Positions 9,916 to 19,973 of a stretch of DNA of 64,000 nucleotides are shown in pieces. Location: assembly GCA_031771865.1 (NCBI GenBank), contig JASISA010000009.1:992001-1056000 (forward strand), in the 5' to 3' direction. This DNA is from Nothophaeocryptopus gaeumannii (lineage: Eukaryota > Ascomycota > Dothideomycetes > Mycosphaerellales > Mycosphaerellaceae). The first letter of the stretch is position 1; every line of letters begins with the position of its first letter. The notes under the pieces were generated by a model. It was given only the letters and a program-made list of their open reading frames with translations, searched no databases and had not been told where the DNA came from. Made by a program: the position numbers and the translations under genes.

Positions 9916-11556
9916 ATGGCCACGAGCGGAACGACCAGCACGCTGCCGGCAGCGGATGTCAACAGCTATGATTTTGTCATTGTGGGAGGAGGCACCGCCG
10001 GGTGCGTGATCGCCTCGCGCCTGTCCGAGTATTTACCAAGCAAGAGAGTGCTCTTGATCGAGGCTGGTCCATCTGACTTCATGGATGACCGCGTACTCCT
10101 TCTCAAGGACTGGCTCAATCTGCTGGGCGGCGAGCTGGACTACGACTACCCCACCACTGAGCAACCTCATGGCAACTCACACATCCGCCACTCGCGTGCC
10201 AAGGTTTTGGGAGGGTGCTCGAGCCACAACACCCTTATCAGCTTTCGCCCATTCGAATACGACTGCAAGCGATGGGTTGCTCAGGGTTGCAAGGGCTGGG
10301 ACTTCAAGACCATGACGAGGCTATTGGACAATCTGCGCAACACTGTCCAGCCAGTGCACGAGAGGCACAGGAATCAATTGACGAAGGACTGGATTGAGGC
10401 CGGATCCAAGGCACTGGATGTCAAGGTTGCACACGACTGGAACCAGGAGATCCGATCTTCGGGTGCTCTCCGACCCGGCATCGGCTTCCTTTCCGTTTCC
10501 TACAACCCAGACGACGGCCGCCGAAGCAGCGCCTCCGTTGCATACATCCACCCAATTCTGCGCGGCGACGAGCGCAGGCCAAACCTTACTGTTCTCACAA
10601 ATGCTTGGGTGAGTAAGATCAACCTCGATGGCTCACGAGTCACAGGCGTGAACGTGACGCTGCAAGACGGTACCAAGCACACTCTTACCGCCAACGCGGA
10701 GACTATTCTCTGTGCAGGTGCTGTAGACACGCCTCGTTTGATGATGCTGTCTGGACTTGGCCCAAAGCAACACCTCGAGTCCCTTGGCATCAAGGTTCAC
10801 AAAGACATCCCAGGTGTTGGTGAGAACCTGCTTGACCACCCAGAGTCCATCATCATGTGGGAAGTGAACAAGCCTGTTGACCACAACATGACTGTCATGG
10901 ACTCAGACGCCGCTCTCTTCCTGAGGAGAGAAATTCCCAACGCAGCCGGCGGTGACGGTGACATCATCGATATCATGGCCCATTGCTACCAGGTCCCATT
11001 CTCTTACAACACTGAGCGTTTGGGTTACGATGTCCCTAATGAAGCCTTCTGCGTGACCCCGAATATTCCTCGTCCACGATCTCGCGGTAAGCTCTACCTT
11101 GTGAGCAAGGACCCCAGCGTGAAGCCCGCTCTTGACTTCCGCTACTTCACCGACCCAGAGGGCTACGATGCCGCAACCATCGTTGCTGGCCTGAAGGCTG
11201 CTCGCGACATTGCCCAGCAAGCACCATTCAAAGATTGGATCAAGCGCGAGATCGCCCCGGGCCCAAAGATTCAATCCGATGAGGAGCTCAGCGAGTACGG
11301 ACGTCGCGTTGCCCACACTGTGTACCACCCGGCAGGTACCACCAAGATGGGAGACGTCAACACCAACCACATGGCTGTCGTTGACCCAGAGCTGAAGGTT
11401 CGCGGTCTTCAGAACATCAGAATCGCAGATGCTGGTGTCTTCCCAGAGATGCCATCAATCAACCCCATGCTTACTGTCTTGGCGATCGGGGAGCGTGCGG
11501 CTGAGATGATTGCCCAGACATGGGGATGGACTGGACGAGAGAGAGCGCGCTTGTAA
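9916..11556 (+). CDS. Choline oxidase (GMC flavoprotein)
   Basis: A 546-residue GMC oxidoreductase from the ATG at 9916; the upstream open extension to 9799 lies in promoter-like sequence. The FAD-binding motif DFVIVGGGTAGCVIASRLSE is at about residues 19-38. LGGCSSHN, whose His is in the FAD-linking position of choline oxidases, follows near 100. The C-terminal active site has HPAGTTKMG with the catalytic His at about 471, and SINPMLTVLAIGERAAEMI with Asn at about 516, the His/Asn pair of choline oxidase. The enzyme converts choline through betaine aldehyde towards glycine betaine, producing H2O2. No peroxisomal -SKL ends the protein; it ends RARL, which could be a weak PTS1-like tripeptide. 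The BADH neighbour supports choline over other alcohol substrates. Confidence 0.9.
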   Translation: MATSGTTSTLPAADVNSYDFVIVGGGTAGCVIASRLSEYLPSKRVLLIEAGPSDFMDDRVLLLKDWLNLLGGELDYDYPTTEQPHGNSHIRHSRAKVLGGCSSHNTLISFRPFEYDCKRWVAQGCKGWDFKTMTRLLDNLRNTVQPVHERHRNQLTKDWIEAGSKALDVKVAHDWNQEIRSSGALRPGIGFLSVSYNPDDGRRSSASVAYIHPILRGDERRPNLTVLTNAWVSKINLDGSRVTGVNVTLQDGTKHTLTANAETILCAGAVDTPRLMMLSGLGPKQHLESLGIKVHKDIPGVGENLLDHPESIIMWEVNKPVDHNMTVMDSDAALFLRREIPNAAGGDGDIIDIMAHCYQVPFSYNTERLGYDVPNEAFCVTPNIPRPRSRGKLYLVSKDPSVKPALDFRYFTDPEGYDAATIVAGLKAARDIAQQAPFKDWIKREIAPGPKIQSDEELSEYGRRVAHTVYHPAGTTKMGDVNTNHMAVVDPELKVRGLQNIRIADAGVFPEMPSINPMLTVLAIGERAAEMIAQTWGWTGRERARL

Positions 11557-12367
11557 GATGATTTGAACAGCTTTGAATGCGATTTGCAAAGCATGGCGAA
11601 GCATTTGACGGGATGTAAGAGGCGTTTTCATGATTGATGGAAAAGCGACATTTGACAAGAGCAAGCTGCGATTGCGATACCCAGATCTATTTCCGCATTA
11701 CGGACATGTACAATGAGAAGAGTCAGAACTGTGTACATCAACTTGCACAATCGAAGAGCCGTGAAAGGCATATATCAGTCGATTTGACGATGAACGCTGC
11801 TTCACATGTCAGAAACGGCAAGTTGAAGACCGCGACAGGGATCACGATACGAGTCTGAGGCACGAGCGAGTACTGGATTCGACGACCACTTTCAGCCATC
11901 CCATCCATGCCCGAAGTCTTATCATTGGCATTAGTACGAACTGCGCTGTGAACTGCGCTCTTATCGACATTCATCTCGAAACCTTCGAAAGACACTGCGC
12001 CACTCGTATCTGACTGCTGGAATGACTTGCTGATCCAAACCCCGAATCCATCAGCCAGTAGATGCGAGATGCGACGACTTGAAGGCCGTTGGCAAGCAGA
12101 TCTGAAGAGTTTAAATGACCTTGTGCCGGCGTCGAGGTACGTATCTCTGGACTCTTTGGGCACACTGTAAACGGCTCTTGAACCTTCATCCCTCTGCCAC
12201 CATCCGAGGATTGCTCCATTACAATCCGATCTTCTTCCAGCTATCCTCTTATCTTCCTCTTTCATTACTTTCGTCGCTAAACATCATCCTCGACACAGTC
12301 GATCAGAAACTTCACCAACATCAGCATCAACCCTCGTCACCCTAGCCACAATCCTCATCGTTTGAAC
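11557..12367. other. 3' flank of choline oxidase and left duplication arm
   Basis: No intact gene is identified. On the minus strand 12265-11738 is open for 175 codons, and part of it (about 11990-12130) is similar to the region 12795-12955, i.e. it belongs to the duplicated unit downstream of small secreted protein copy 1. It may hold a second exon of that gene, but no acceptor could be fixed. Confidence 0.4.
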
Positions 12368-12544
12368 TTACTGGCAGCTGTCGCAGTGATAGTTGATACA
12401 GTCCATAATTGCGGGCAGCGTCGCATCCGAGTTTCTCGTGCAGTATTCTTCACATGGTCCTAACTTAGTATTGCCTTGTGGTACGCAAGTAGCGAGGACG
12501 TAGGGCAGGATAGCGAGGAGGGTAGTTGGGAGGGGGAACTTCAT
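12368..12544 (-). CDS. Small secreted six-cysteine protein, copy 1
   Basis: A 58-codon frame starting at ATG 12544. The N-terminus (MKFPLPTTLLAILPYVLA) is a signal peptide. The mature part has six cysteines spaced as in copy 2, with the conserved NTKLGPCE and CDSC blocks. The stop TAA at 12370-12368 lies inside a perfect splice donor (GTAAGT, beginning at 12371), at the same place as in copy 2. The displayed end may therefore be an exon end, with the true C-terminus further downstream; no acceptor could be chosen with confidence. Function is unknown. Size, secretion signal and even number of cysteines are typical of fungal effector-like or antimicrobial-type proteins, but this is only an inference. 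Confidence 0.6.
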   Translation of the reverse strand: MKFPLPTTLLAILPYVLATCVPQGNTKLGPCEEYCTRNSDATLPAIMDCINYHCDSCQ

Positions 12545-12906
12545 GTATTGTATGTTTCAGTGAGGTTTGAGGGAATTACGTAGTGGTTTAGTGCGAGGTT
12601 AAAGTTGAGGTGGTAGTAGAAGTGAAGTGGGCTTCTGCTCTTTTCCTTGTTTCATAGATGTTTTAAATTCGGCACTCCACGGGGTCCAGCTTGGATTTGA
12701 CCGATCTAGAAGTTCGGCAATTAGATTTCGGCCAAGGTGCGGAAGCCGAAACGGTAAATGCTAGGGTTTATGACCAGGGTTCTTATCAGCGTCATTAAAG
12801 CTACTGCGCCAGTCGTATCTGCCTGCCGCAATTGATGTTCTGCCCACCACGAATCCATCAGCCGTCAGAAGCGAAATGCGACGATGTTGACGGCCAGAAG
12901 ATGAGG

Positions 12907-13425
12907 TTATTTGCAAGCGACTTTGAAGAGATCTATTAGTCCTGCGCTAGTGTCGACAGTTCTCTCTCGTTCTCTCTCCATGCTCTGTAGGCATACTGCA
13001 ACGAACACCCGGACGTACTTGCGGATCACCACCTCTTCCACCTGCCTCCTCAGAGACTTAACAGTTCCCTCAATAATCATGGCACGGCATCCATTCTCCT
13101 CTCTTCTCTTCCCGTCCGAACACCGGCCCATTTTGCTGCCGTATTGATCAAGTACTACCCCTTCATCAGCAAACACCTTCCAATCTCCACCTTCCACCTC
13201 CCTCTCCTTCATTAGGGCCATCGCATCGACTTACCCGCAGGTGTCGCAAAGTTGGTGTATACAGTTCAATATAGCTGTATCCGTCGGATCTCCAGTGCCC
13301 TCGCAGAAACCTTCACATCGTCCCAAATTGGTATTGCCTACTGGAGAGCAAATGGCGAGGACGTAGGGGACGTAGGGGACGTAGGGGAGGATAGTGAGGA
13401 GGAGGGTTGGGAGGGGGAACTTCAT
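12907..13425 (-). CDS. Small secreted cysteine-rich protein, copy 2
   Basis: The first exon (13425-13235) encodes a signal peptide (MKFPLPTLLLTILPYV) and a six-cysteine region ending CDTC. The unspliced frame stops at TAA inside a perfect GTAAGT donor at 13234. One consistent model removes 13234-13136 (acceptor CGGCAG) and continues to the stop at 12907, giving 139 residues with four more cysteines and a basic helical tail. The second exon is inferred from frame and splice signals, not from homology. Compared with copy 1, the signal peptide and all six cysteines are kept, while most other mature positions differ and the PYV unit is repeated three times by a 9-bp tandem repeat. Function is unknown. 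Confidence 0.5.
13362..13387 (+). repeat. 9-bp tandem repeat inside signal peptide
   Basis: ACGTAGGGG is present about three times in a row here. On the coding (minus) strand it adds two extra Pro-Tyr-Val units to the signal peptide of copy 2; copy 1 has one unit. Confidence 0.85.
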
Positions 13426-14671
13426 GTTTCGTAGGTTTCAATGAGGTTTAGTGCGGATTTGAGGTTGAGGTAGTAGAAGTGAGGAGTGTTCTTGCTAATT
13501 TTCTAGTTTCATAGATATTTTAAGTGTTCGACCCTCCACGAGGTCGAGCTTGGATTCGACCGATCTAGAAGTTCGGCATTTAGAGGTCGGCCAAAGGTGT
13601 GGAAGCCGATACGGTGAATGCCAAGGTTTACTCGTGTTGCAAGGCTTGCAAGCAATGACACTTCCGACTAGTTGTCTTGGCCGTTCCCTGAAGCAATGAT
13701 CCAAGGTTACCGCCAAGTTGGATCACTGGATTTCTCGGAAATACCCCACGAATACTCTTTCCGCTCTCTACGCCTCGCCTGGCCTTTTCAGTCTACGAAA
13801 ATTATATCGCTGAATAGAGCGGAAGCCGAAGAATTGTGCGACTAGCTTTTCTATCTGCAAAAGTCGTACTCGTGGTTATCTTGGGTGGACTTTGTCGCAA
13901 AGCTGATTTTCCCTTTTGCTTTCACCCGAATGGTGGGCGCGTTCAATCCACGGCAAGCGGCCATACAGGGGAGCACTTGAGGCCAACGTGGCTATATTGT
14001 ACATCTATCCACTACAGCCACAGTCGCCAAGTACAGCGCCAAACCTTAGAAGGTAGCCGCAGTGATCTAGTCGCCTCTCTCGCTGACGAAGGGAGGGATC
14101 CGCCCAAGGTGTGGAAGCCGCAACGGTAAGTGCCAAGGCTTAGTCTTCCCGCTCTCTACGCCTCGCCTGGCCTTTCAGTCTACAATTTTGATGCCGCCCC
14201 TGTGACCCAGGGTGATACCACTGTGGTATCGCAAGTGGCCGTAGAGGCTACAATTCATCCACCAATGCCTCGTTTTGCCCTAGCTAGTAACTCCCATATC
14301 TGGGCCACTGGTCGTGCCGGATGAAAGCCTAGACTTCATCGTATAGATTTACGGACAACGATGCAACATCAACCCGAATGGATGGATTGTTCCTTAGCTT
14401 TGCTTGAGAATGCAGACTATTGTCAACCTTGCAATCAGTCATGCCGAAGCCACATCTGCGTTAGACTTCATCATCGGCTCTTGCGGTGTTGATCATTGTT
14501 CGCCTCGAGACCTGGCCACCAGGATAATGATACAGTCTGCTCTCCGGATTGGTACCACAGTCCAGAAATACAGTCCACGCCATGAAGTACGGTCTCCGTC
14601 TCGCGGATGGCAAGCGGAGCCGTCCTCGTTCCCTGCTTCATTGAGCATCTGCCCATTAGGGGTCGTCACGC
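13426..14671. other. Gene-free repeat-rich spacer
   Basis: No supportable gene. It holds the promoter-side part of the duplicated secreted-protein unit, the duplicated 35-nt element listed separately, and a third copy of the GGAAGCCG-ACGGT-AATGCCAAGG element at about 14113-14143. Open frames at 13836-14808 on the + strand have no recognisable features. Confidence 0.4.
13761..14183 (+). repeat. Direct repeat pair of ~35 nt
   Basis: CCGCTCTCTACGCCTCGCCT followed by GGCCTTT(T)CAGTCTAC occurs at 13761-13796 and again at 14149-14183 with one indel. Each copy lies near a GGAAGCCG element, so these are probably fragments of the duplicated unit upstream. Confidence 0.75.
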
Positions 14672-15667
14672 TTACGGCAGTTCAATCTCCACGCCCAGCG
14701 TCACTGACTTCCCATCTGCCTTGCCCAGCTTATCACGGACCTCGCTGCACGAGAATCGGCGATAAGACTCCTCAGACTTCTCCTTGCTCGGCCGCAAGTA
14801 GAGTGTAGGCGAGTCATGCTCCTTGCCAGCTCTGGCCCAAACGCCTCAAATCGTCTCCAAGGCCTCGATGCTTCCGAAGATGCCACGAAACAGGCCGTCG
14901 ACAACCTCCGTGAGAAGCTCGTGCAAGGTATTGCAGTCTTCGAAAGGGATCTGAACATTGTTTGCCGGATCGACGTGAACAGAGAGCGCAATCGTGAGTT
15001 GTATCTGCTCGGCGTCGCTGAGTGTGTCTTGGCTCGGTGTCGCGGTGTTGAGAAGCTTGATCTTCGGGCGTGAAATACTTGGGTCGATGGTTGATAGAGG
15101 TGCTTGATCCGCCACATCGCGACTCGGTAGATCTTCTTCCGACGCTGGCGTAGCTTTGTGTGTGGCGATGGTTGGAGACTTGGATAGCCACCCGGAGTGG
15201 ACGTCCTCATACGCAGCGGAAGTAGCTTTGCCTGCTGCACTGTCAGGCGCGCGTCAGCCAAATTGGCGGAATGTCTTACCTTTCGTGCCTTTTTGCCGAC
15301 GCAGCAAGCACCGGACAGCGCCCTTGCTGTACACGCAGTTTGCGCAAGATCCTCCGTGAGCATCATCTCTCGCCACGCATCCCAAGTACTGCCGCTTCCC
15401 CTTTTTTGACCTTTTACACGCGTTGTCTTCGTCGAGCTCTCGCCCGCTCATTTGAATCAGTGCAGACTCTGCATTTTCTTTGATGCTTCCGTTGAAGGTC
15501 CTGTGAGCCCAAATCTGAAGGGGTCTCTAGATGCTTAGGCCACTTTCCAAAAGGTTCCGGATGTTCACCGGCGTAGATCCTGCAGCGCACCAGATGCCCT
15601 CTCCAATCGCTTCGTCGAAAATAGCTAGGACCTCCTCGCGATAGCCGCGCCGGGACTCCGTCGACAT
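14672..15667 (-). pseudogene. DUF3716-like Cys-rich domain protein A, broken
   Basis: From ATG 15667, a frame runs through a region of unknown function, then a DUF3716-like domain: TFNGSIKENAESALIQMSG, CKRSKKGKRQYLGCV, SCANCVYSKGAVRC. An intron (15279-15235, 45 nt, GTAAGA...TGCAG) joins in phase to exon 2, which holds a linker, SDAEQIQLTIALSVHVDP and VQIPFEDCNTLHELLTEVV, and ends at 14672. The reading frame is interrupted by TAG at 15529-15527, just before the conserved TFNGS block, and by TGA at 14848-14846 near the C-terminus. Coding similarity continues after both. CAG-to-TAG and CGA-to-TGA are the simplest origins. The first Cys pair has Ser in place of one expected Cys (CKRS rather than C-x2-C), another sign of decay. 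The family function is unknown. Paralogue B lies immediately upstream in the same orientation. Confidence 0.65.
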
Positions 15668-15696
15668 GAAGCTTAACACGCCGCTCTGATTCGAGT

Positions 15697-16386
15697 CTAT
15701 CTTCCGAGGTCCCTGGTTTTCGTCAGATGAGTGACCTGCTGAGTTGTAGATATGGTACCTACCCTTGCATCGCTGCTCCCACGCGGCTCTCGCTTTACAG
15801 ACTCCGATATATGTTCTCGTGTACGCAGATCTTTACTGACGGTTCGCATTGGTGGGTCTGAGCTTTGAACGACCCCATCCTGGTCTGCTCGAGTTTCCGT
15901 AGACACCCCTTCATTGGGCGTAAGATCCGCAAGAAGCGGGAACATTCCTAAATCATGTAAAGCATTGTCGGGACTGCGATGACGAGACGCTTTACCTTTG
16001 TTACGACCAGTGAGAAGAGAGCACTGGTGAGCTTTCTTCCCATACACACAGTTGGCACAAGAATCGCCGTACGCATTTCCTTTCGCGACACACCCATCGA
16101 ATGTGCGACCGCCTTATTTGCATTTGTAGCATACATCGCCGCCGGTCCTAAGAGATCCAGTCATCTGGATCAGTGCTGAGTCGGCGTTTTCTCGAACACT
16201 GCCGTTGAAGGTGCATGTCTTGGAGATCATCAAGGACCTGGTCTGTTCACCATTCTCGATTGCCGGCGTACTAAGGTCATTGACGTCCTCACTAGAGGGG
16301 TCCCATACGCCCATGTCAATGCCATTACAGATCATCGATTCTGCGGTCTTTATGCTAGAGACTGCCTCTCCAGATGCGAGTGTCAA
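15697..16386 (-). pseudogene. DUF3716-like Cys-rich domain protein B, broken
   Basis: A single frame from ATG 16386 to TAG 15697 carries CTFNGSVRENADSALIQMTG, CYKCK, then TFDGCVAKG, SCANCVYGKKAHQC, the same layout as paralogue A and the DUF3716-like pattern C-x2-C ... C ... C-x2-C ... C. The frame is broken by TAA at 16116-16114 directly after CYKCK, exactly where an additional residue (Gln by CAA-to-TAA, or Lys) is expected. Downstream a possible 48-nt intron (GTAAAG at the site of the intron in A) is a multiple of three and so does not affect the frame. The C-terminal half is hydrophilic and has no match to the exon 2 of A. The gap to A is about 30 bp, so this looks like an old tandem duplication in which both copies decayed. 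Confidence 0.6.
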
Positions 16387-16907
16387 CTTTCGTCAATCCG
16401 CCATGACTGAATTGGTTGCCGTTGCTGCAAGCGGCGGGATCAAAGCAGTCGTAATCCGCCGCGTGAGTTGATCTCTCATGGTGTTGAGGCCTTGGAGGTG
16501 GAGGTAAATATGGGTATGTGCCGCTACTGTCAGGATGTGGTAGCTGCTGCATGATGCCGTGTTGCGCAGGCGTTGGCGTGTCTGTGGCACTGCAGCTTAG
16601 CTATGTCTATGTCTACATAGTGGAGGGGCGGAGACGCGTAGATCATCATTGGCGCCGCAGCATTGCGGCATGCTTGTGCCAGTTCCAAAAAGCCTGCAGG
16701 CAAATTCACTCCGCTCGGGCCGGGTCTATTCGAAGATCACGACCTCCTGCGCGCATTAGGTCATGTCCATGGAGACATAGCTCGTGACAATATACTCTCG
16801 GCTCCGACGCCATCCCATGGCCTTCGAAACTCTTCGACAGGCAGATGATGGTCCGCAGCTGGTACCAACGCCCCTGTTCTTTTGTCTCAAACGTTGCGTC
16901 TCCCCTC
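16387..16907. other. Intergenic, nothing recognised
   Basis: Between paralogue B and the 3' end of RTF2. Small open frames only; no repeat or RNA gene seen. Confidence 0.4.
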
Positions 16908-17795
16908 TCACTTCTTTGGCATGCTGTATCCCCGAGTCATGAAATCTCCATTCTTCTGAGGCTTGCTTGGATCTGTCGAAGAGAATAGACTCTTCACATT
17001 TTGATTCTCCATCTTCCGCCTCTTAGCCTGCTCTTGCTCCTGCAGCACTTTCGCCGTAAGGGACGCAGTCGAAGAGTTGTTGATGCCATTCGAAGACTTC
17101 TCCTCAGCCTTTCCGTTCGTTGCACTCTTCTTACTTGTCCCGTTAGTCTCCTCCCCATTCTCATCCTTCTTCTTGCGTTTCTTGCCTCCAGCTGCCTTCT
17201 TCAGCGAATGCGAGAGACCTTTCTCTTGCAGCGTCTTCACACGCAGAGAGAGTCTAGCGATGTCTGTCTCCGTTGTCGGCAGGATCGGAATGATGTCGTT
17301 CGAAGCATACTCGGTGTCACATGTTAAGCACTTCTCGCCAGAGACTTCCTTGATTGCGCTGCCGGAGAAGGCATGACCGCAAGGCACAATGTAGGCTGCT
17401 TTGGAGCCTGGTCCGAGCCTGTCGCCAGTCACTGGACACTTCCAGACTTCGCGCTTCGCTGTGCCGTTCGCCTTCTCTGTTGCCTCCCTGTCGACCTCGA
17501 ATTTGACCTCTACGATATCCTTCAGGCTCTTGATTGCGCCTTGTGCGATAGCATCGGCGTCCTCCTTTCGCGCGCCCTCCACCAAGTACTCCAGGATGGT
17601 CGACTTGTTGTAAAGCTTCCCTGAGGAATCCGAGACTACGGGTTGCGCGAGCGGTTCTCGCGATACGGGATCTGTGGTCCAGTAGTATTCCTGCTGCTCG
17701 TGCTGCGACTCTTTGATCTCGGAGGTGGTCGGATTGCGCGCTGCCTCCTTCACCAGCTCCCGCCGCGTTGGTATACTGCCACCATCGTTGCCCAT
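16908..17795 (-). CDS. RTF2: Replication termination factor 2 family
   Basis: A 295-residue protein from ATG 17795 (MGNDGGSIPTRREL). The N-terminus of Rtf2 proteins is nearly invariant and excludes the upstream open extension. The first degenerate RING half contains WTTDPVSREPLAQPVVSDSS and LYNKSTILEYL. The second contains WKCPVTGDRLGPGSKAAYIV, CGHAFSGSAI and KCLTCDTEY, the C2HC2-type half-RING of the family. A Lys/Asn-rich nuclear tail follows (GGKKRKKK) and a short C-terminal motif, KSLFSSTDPSKPQKNGDFMT, typical of fungal orthologues. Rtf2 acts at stalled forks (site-specific termination in fission yeast) and in splicing of replication-related introns. No introns are needed. It is divergent from the pantothenate kinase gene. 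Confidence 0.93.
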   Translation of the reverse strand: MGNDGGSIPTRRELVKEAARNPTTSEIKESQHEQQEYYWTTDPVSREPLAQPVVSDSSGKLYNKSTILEYLVEGARKEDADAIAQGAIKSLKDIVEVKFEVDREATEKANGTAKREVWKCPVTGDRLGPGSKAAYIVPCGHAFSGSAIKEVSGEKCLTCDTEYASNDIIPILPTTETDIARLSLRVKTLQEKGLSHSLKKAAGGKKRKKKDENGEETNGTSKKSATNGKAEEKSSNGINNSSTASLTAKVLQEQEQAKRRKMENQNVKSLFSSTDPSKPQKNGDFMTRGYSMPKK

Positions 17796-18246
17796 GGCGG
17801 CGGTATGAGAGACTTTGCGGAGGATGCTGATAAATTGAAGCAGTAGCACATGCGCTCCATTGTGAGAGTGACATTGCTTAGTCATGTACATGCCAAGAAT
17901 CGTGAAGTGGTGTCATACCACGACCATTGGCCCGACAGCCACCTCGGCCCGTACTCTCCGGTTCTTCCTGACTCTGTCTTACCCGCGCCTCAGGAACGAA
18001 TGTCAGACATGCAAACATGCCGTCAGTGACTTGCGCAACGTTTCCCGAGGCTAACACGGAGACCGGGCATCCCTGAAGCATGGAGTGAGCTGGAGCTTCG
18101 TAGTTCTATTATCTGCGCATCCATTCACTTCACCTGGCCAAGAAACAGCCCGCGAAAGCTTCCTGCCCTTTTCGGAAAGACGACACATGTCACTGCGGCC
18201 GAGATCAGACTCTGTCCTGGAAAGGCGCCTTGCCAGGAACCTCGTC
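17796..18246. promoter_or_regulatory. Divergent promoter, RTF2 / pantothenate kinase
   Basis: 451 bp between two divergent start codons. No further motif is asserted. Confidence 0.45.
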
Positions 18247-19680
18247 ATGGCTGACATAGACCGGCCCAGCGTGTCCAAGAAACGTCGGCTTTCGAGCACT
18301 GGGGACATGCAACAGGCCATTGCTCAGCCTGGCTCGATCAAGATCAATGTCACTGGAGCTTATATCATAGATCACGAGGATGAAGAGAGCTCGCCGCCGG
18401 ATCGTTCTCCCACCAGCGACCATGTTCCGGACGAGGACCACCCTTACCAACATCATAAGCGAGACATCAGGCTTCCCAATCATACGGCGGTGATAAGTCA
18501 TGTTGCGGCTGACATTGGAGGGTCTCTGGCCAAGATCGTCTACTTCACTCGCGAGAATGAAAATGCAGAGTCCGGTGGCAGGCTGAGCTTCCTCTCCTTC
18601 GAGACGGAGAAGATTGAAGACTGTATCGAATACCTTCGATCGTTGCAAGTCAAGCACCAGCAAGCAAACGGTATGGACAGAGCGACTAAGCTCAGCATCA
18701 TGGCCACTGGAGGAGGCGCCTTCAAATTTTACGACCGCATTCGGGACCGGCTGGGAGTGGCAGTCGAGCGAGAGGATGAGATGGAGTGCCTCATCAAAGG
18801 TCTTGATTTCTTCATCACGCAGATCCCGAACGAAGTGTTTACGTTTGATGACACAAACATGGAAAGCCCGATGGCATTCCAAGACCCGAAAGATGATTCC
18901 TACCCCTACTTGCTGGTCAATATTGGCAGCGGCGTCTCGATGATCAAAGTTTCCGGGCCTTCCGAATACCAACGAGTGGGCGGTACTTCTCTTGGAGGCG
19001 GCACATTATGGGGCCTTCTTTCCCTTTTGACTGGAGCACGAAACTTTGACGACATGTTGGATATGGCAGACAAAGGCGACAACAGCGCAGTGGACTTGTT
19101 GGTGGGAGACATTTATGGCGAAGGAATGGGTTATGAGAAGATTGGTCTGAGTGAGCGGACTATCGCCAGCAGTTTTGGCAAAGTACTCAAAAGAAAGCGA
19201 GAAGCCGAAAGGCTAGCCGAGGATGGTAATGGATGCAGTAATGATGGACTCACACGGTCGAAATTCGCCTCGCAGAGTATCGATCTTGACGAGAGTGCAG
19301 GAAGCGGTCTGGTCGGAGACGGACGGATGTTCAAGCCCGAAGACATTTCGCGTAGCTTGCTCTACGCTATCAGGTGAGCAGCACATTCCCACGGAGCTCG
19401 AATGGTACTGACTTTTTACAGTAACAATATCGGACAGATTGCCTTCTTGCAGTCCGAGCGGCATGACCTCAAGCGGATATACTTCGGAGGTTCCTTCATC
19501 AGAGGACATCAGCAGACCATCCACACATTGTCTTTTGCCATCAAGTTCTGGAGCAAGGGGACAAAGCAAGCCTTCTTTTTGCGACATGAAGGTTACCTTG
19601 GCGCCGTTGGGGCTTTCGTCAAGCGCAAGCCGGCAGATTGGGGCCGGAGCAGAGGTAGAAGCGTCGAACCAAATGATTAA
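18247..19680 (+). CDS. Type II pantothenate kinase
   Basis: Two exons, 18247-19373 and 19422-19680, separated by a 48-nt intron (GTGAGC, branch TACTGAC, TTTTACAG). The spliced protein has 461 residues. The eukaryotic PanK fold is shown by ADIGGSLAKIVYF (ATP-binding P-loop-like), VNIGSGVSMIKV, and GGTSLGGGTLWGLLSLLTGA. After the junction come SNNIGQIAFLQ and IYFGGSFIRGHQQTI, ending with GYLGAVGAF. It phosphorylates pantothenate, the first committed step of coenzyme A synthesis. The chosen ATG (MADIDRPSVSKKRR) matches the usual start of filamentous fungal PanK; an in-frame ATG at 18085 would extend into the promoter. A short low-complexity stretch (about residues 45-70) precedes the kinase fold. 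No breaks. Confidence 0.93.
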
Positions 19681-19973
19681 AGCAACAACTTGTCAGCAAG
19701 CACCGTCATCCCCCTGCTATCTAGGGGACAGGATTACCCAAGAAGAAGGCTCTACCAGTTGCAAGTCGTCTTGAACCAGGGTCAGCTAGAAGGAACCTGG
19801 TTGCTACCTGTCAAAGTTCATCAAAGTAAATTGAGGGTCAGAGCGCACTCTGGGGCGGGGTCATTATTCCCTCTCCCCTTCCCCTGCGCCCCCCAGATCA
19901 CCCTCCTCCTCTCACCTACATCGCGTTCACGCCGTTCTACCTCTGCCAGTGTTCAGCGTCCTCAATTGTCAAC

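Larger units (their letters stand above)
11990..13650. repeat. Tandem duplication of ~0.87 kb unit
   Basis: Two units are recognisably similar. Block 12368-12790 aligns with 13231-13650, and block 11995-12130 aligns with 12795-12955, in the same order and orientation. Shared landmarks include the first exon of a small secreted protein, the upstream string TTTCATAGAT-TTTTAA, ACCGATCTAGAAGTTCGGCA and GGAAGCCGA-ACGGTRAATGC. Divergence is substantial, so the duplication is old. Part of the last element recurs a third time near 14113-14143. Confidence 0.75.

Noticed and set aside
11738..12265. A 175-codon minus frame after choline oxidase
   Set aside because: Part is duplicated DNA of the secreted-protein unit; no start, domain or acceptor was identified, so not called as a gene.
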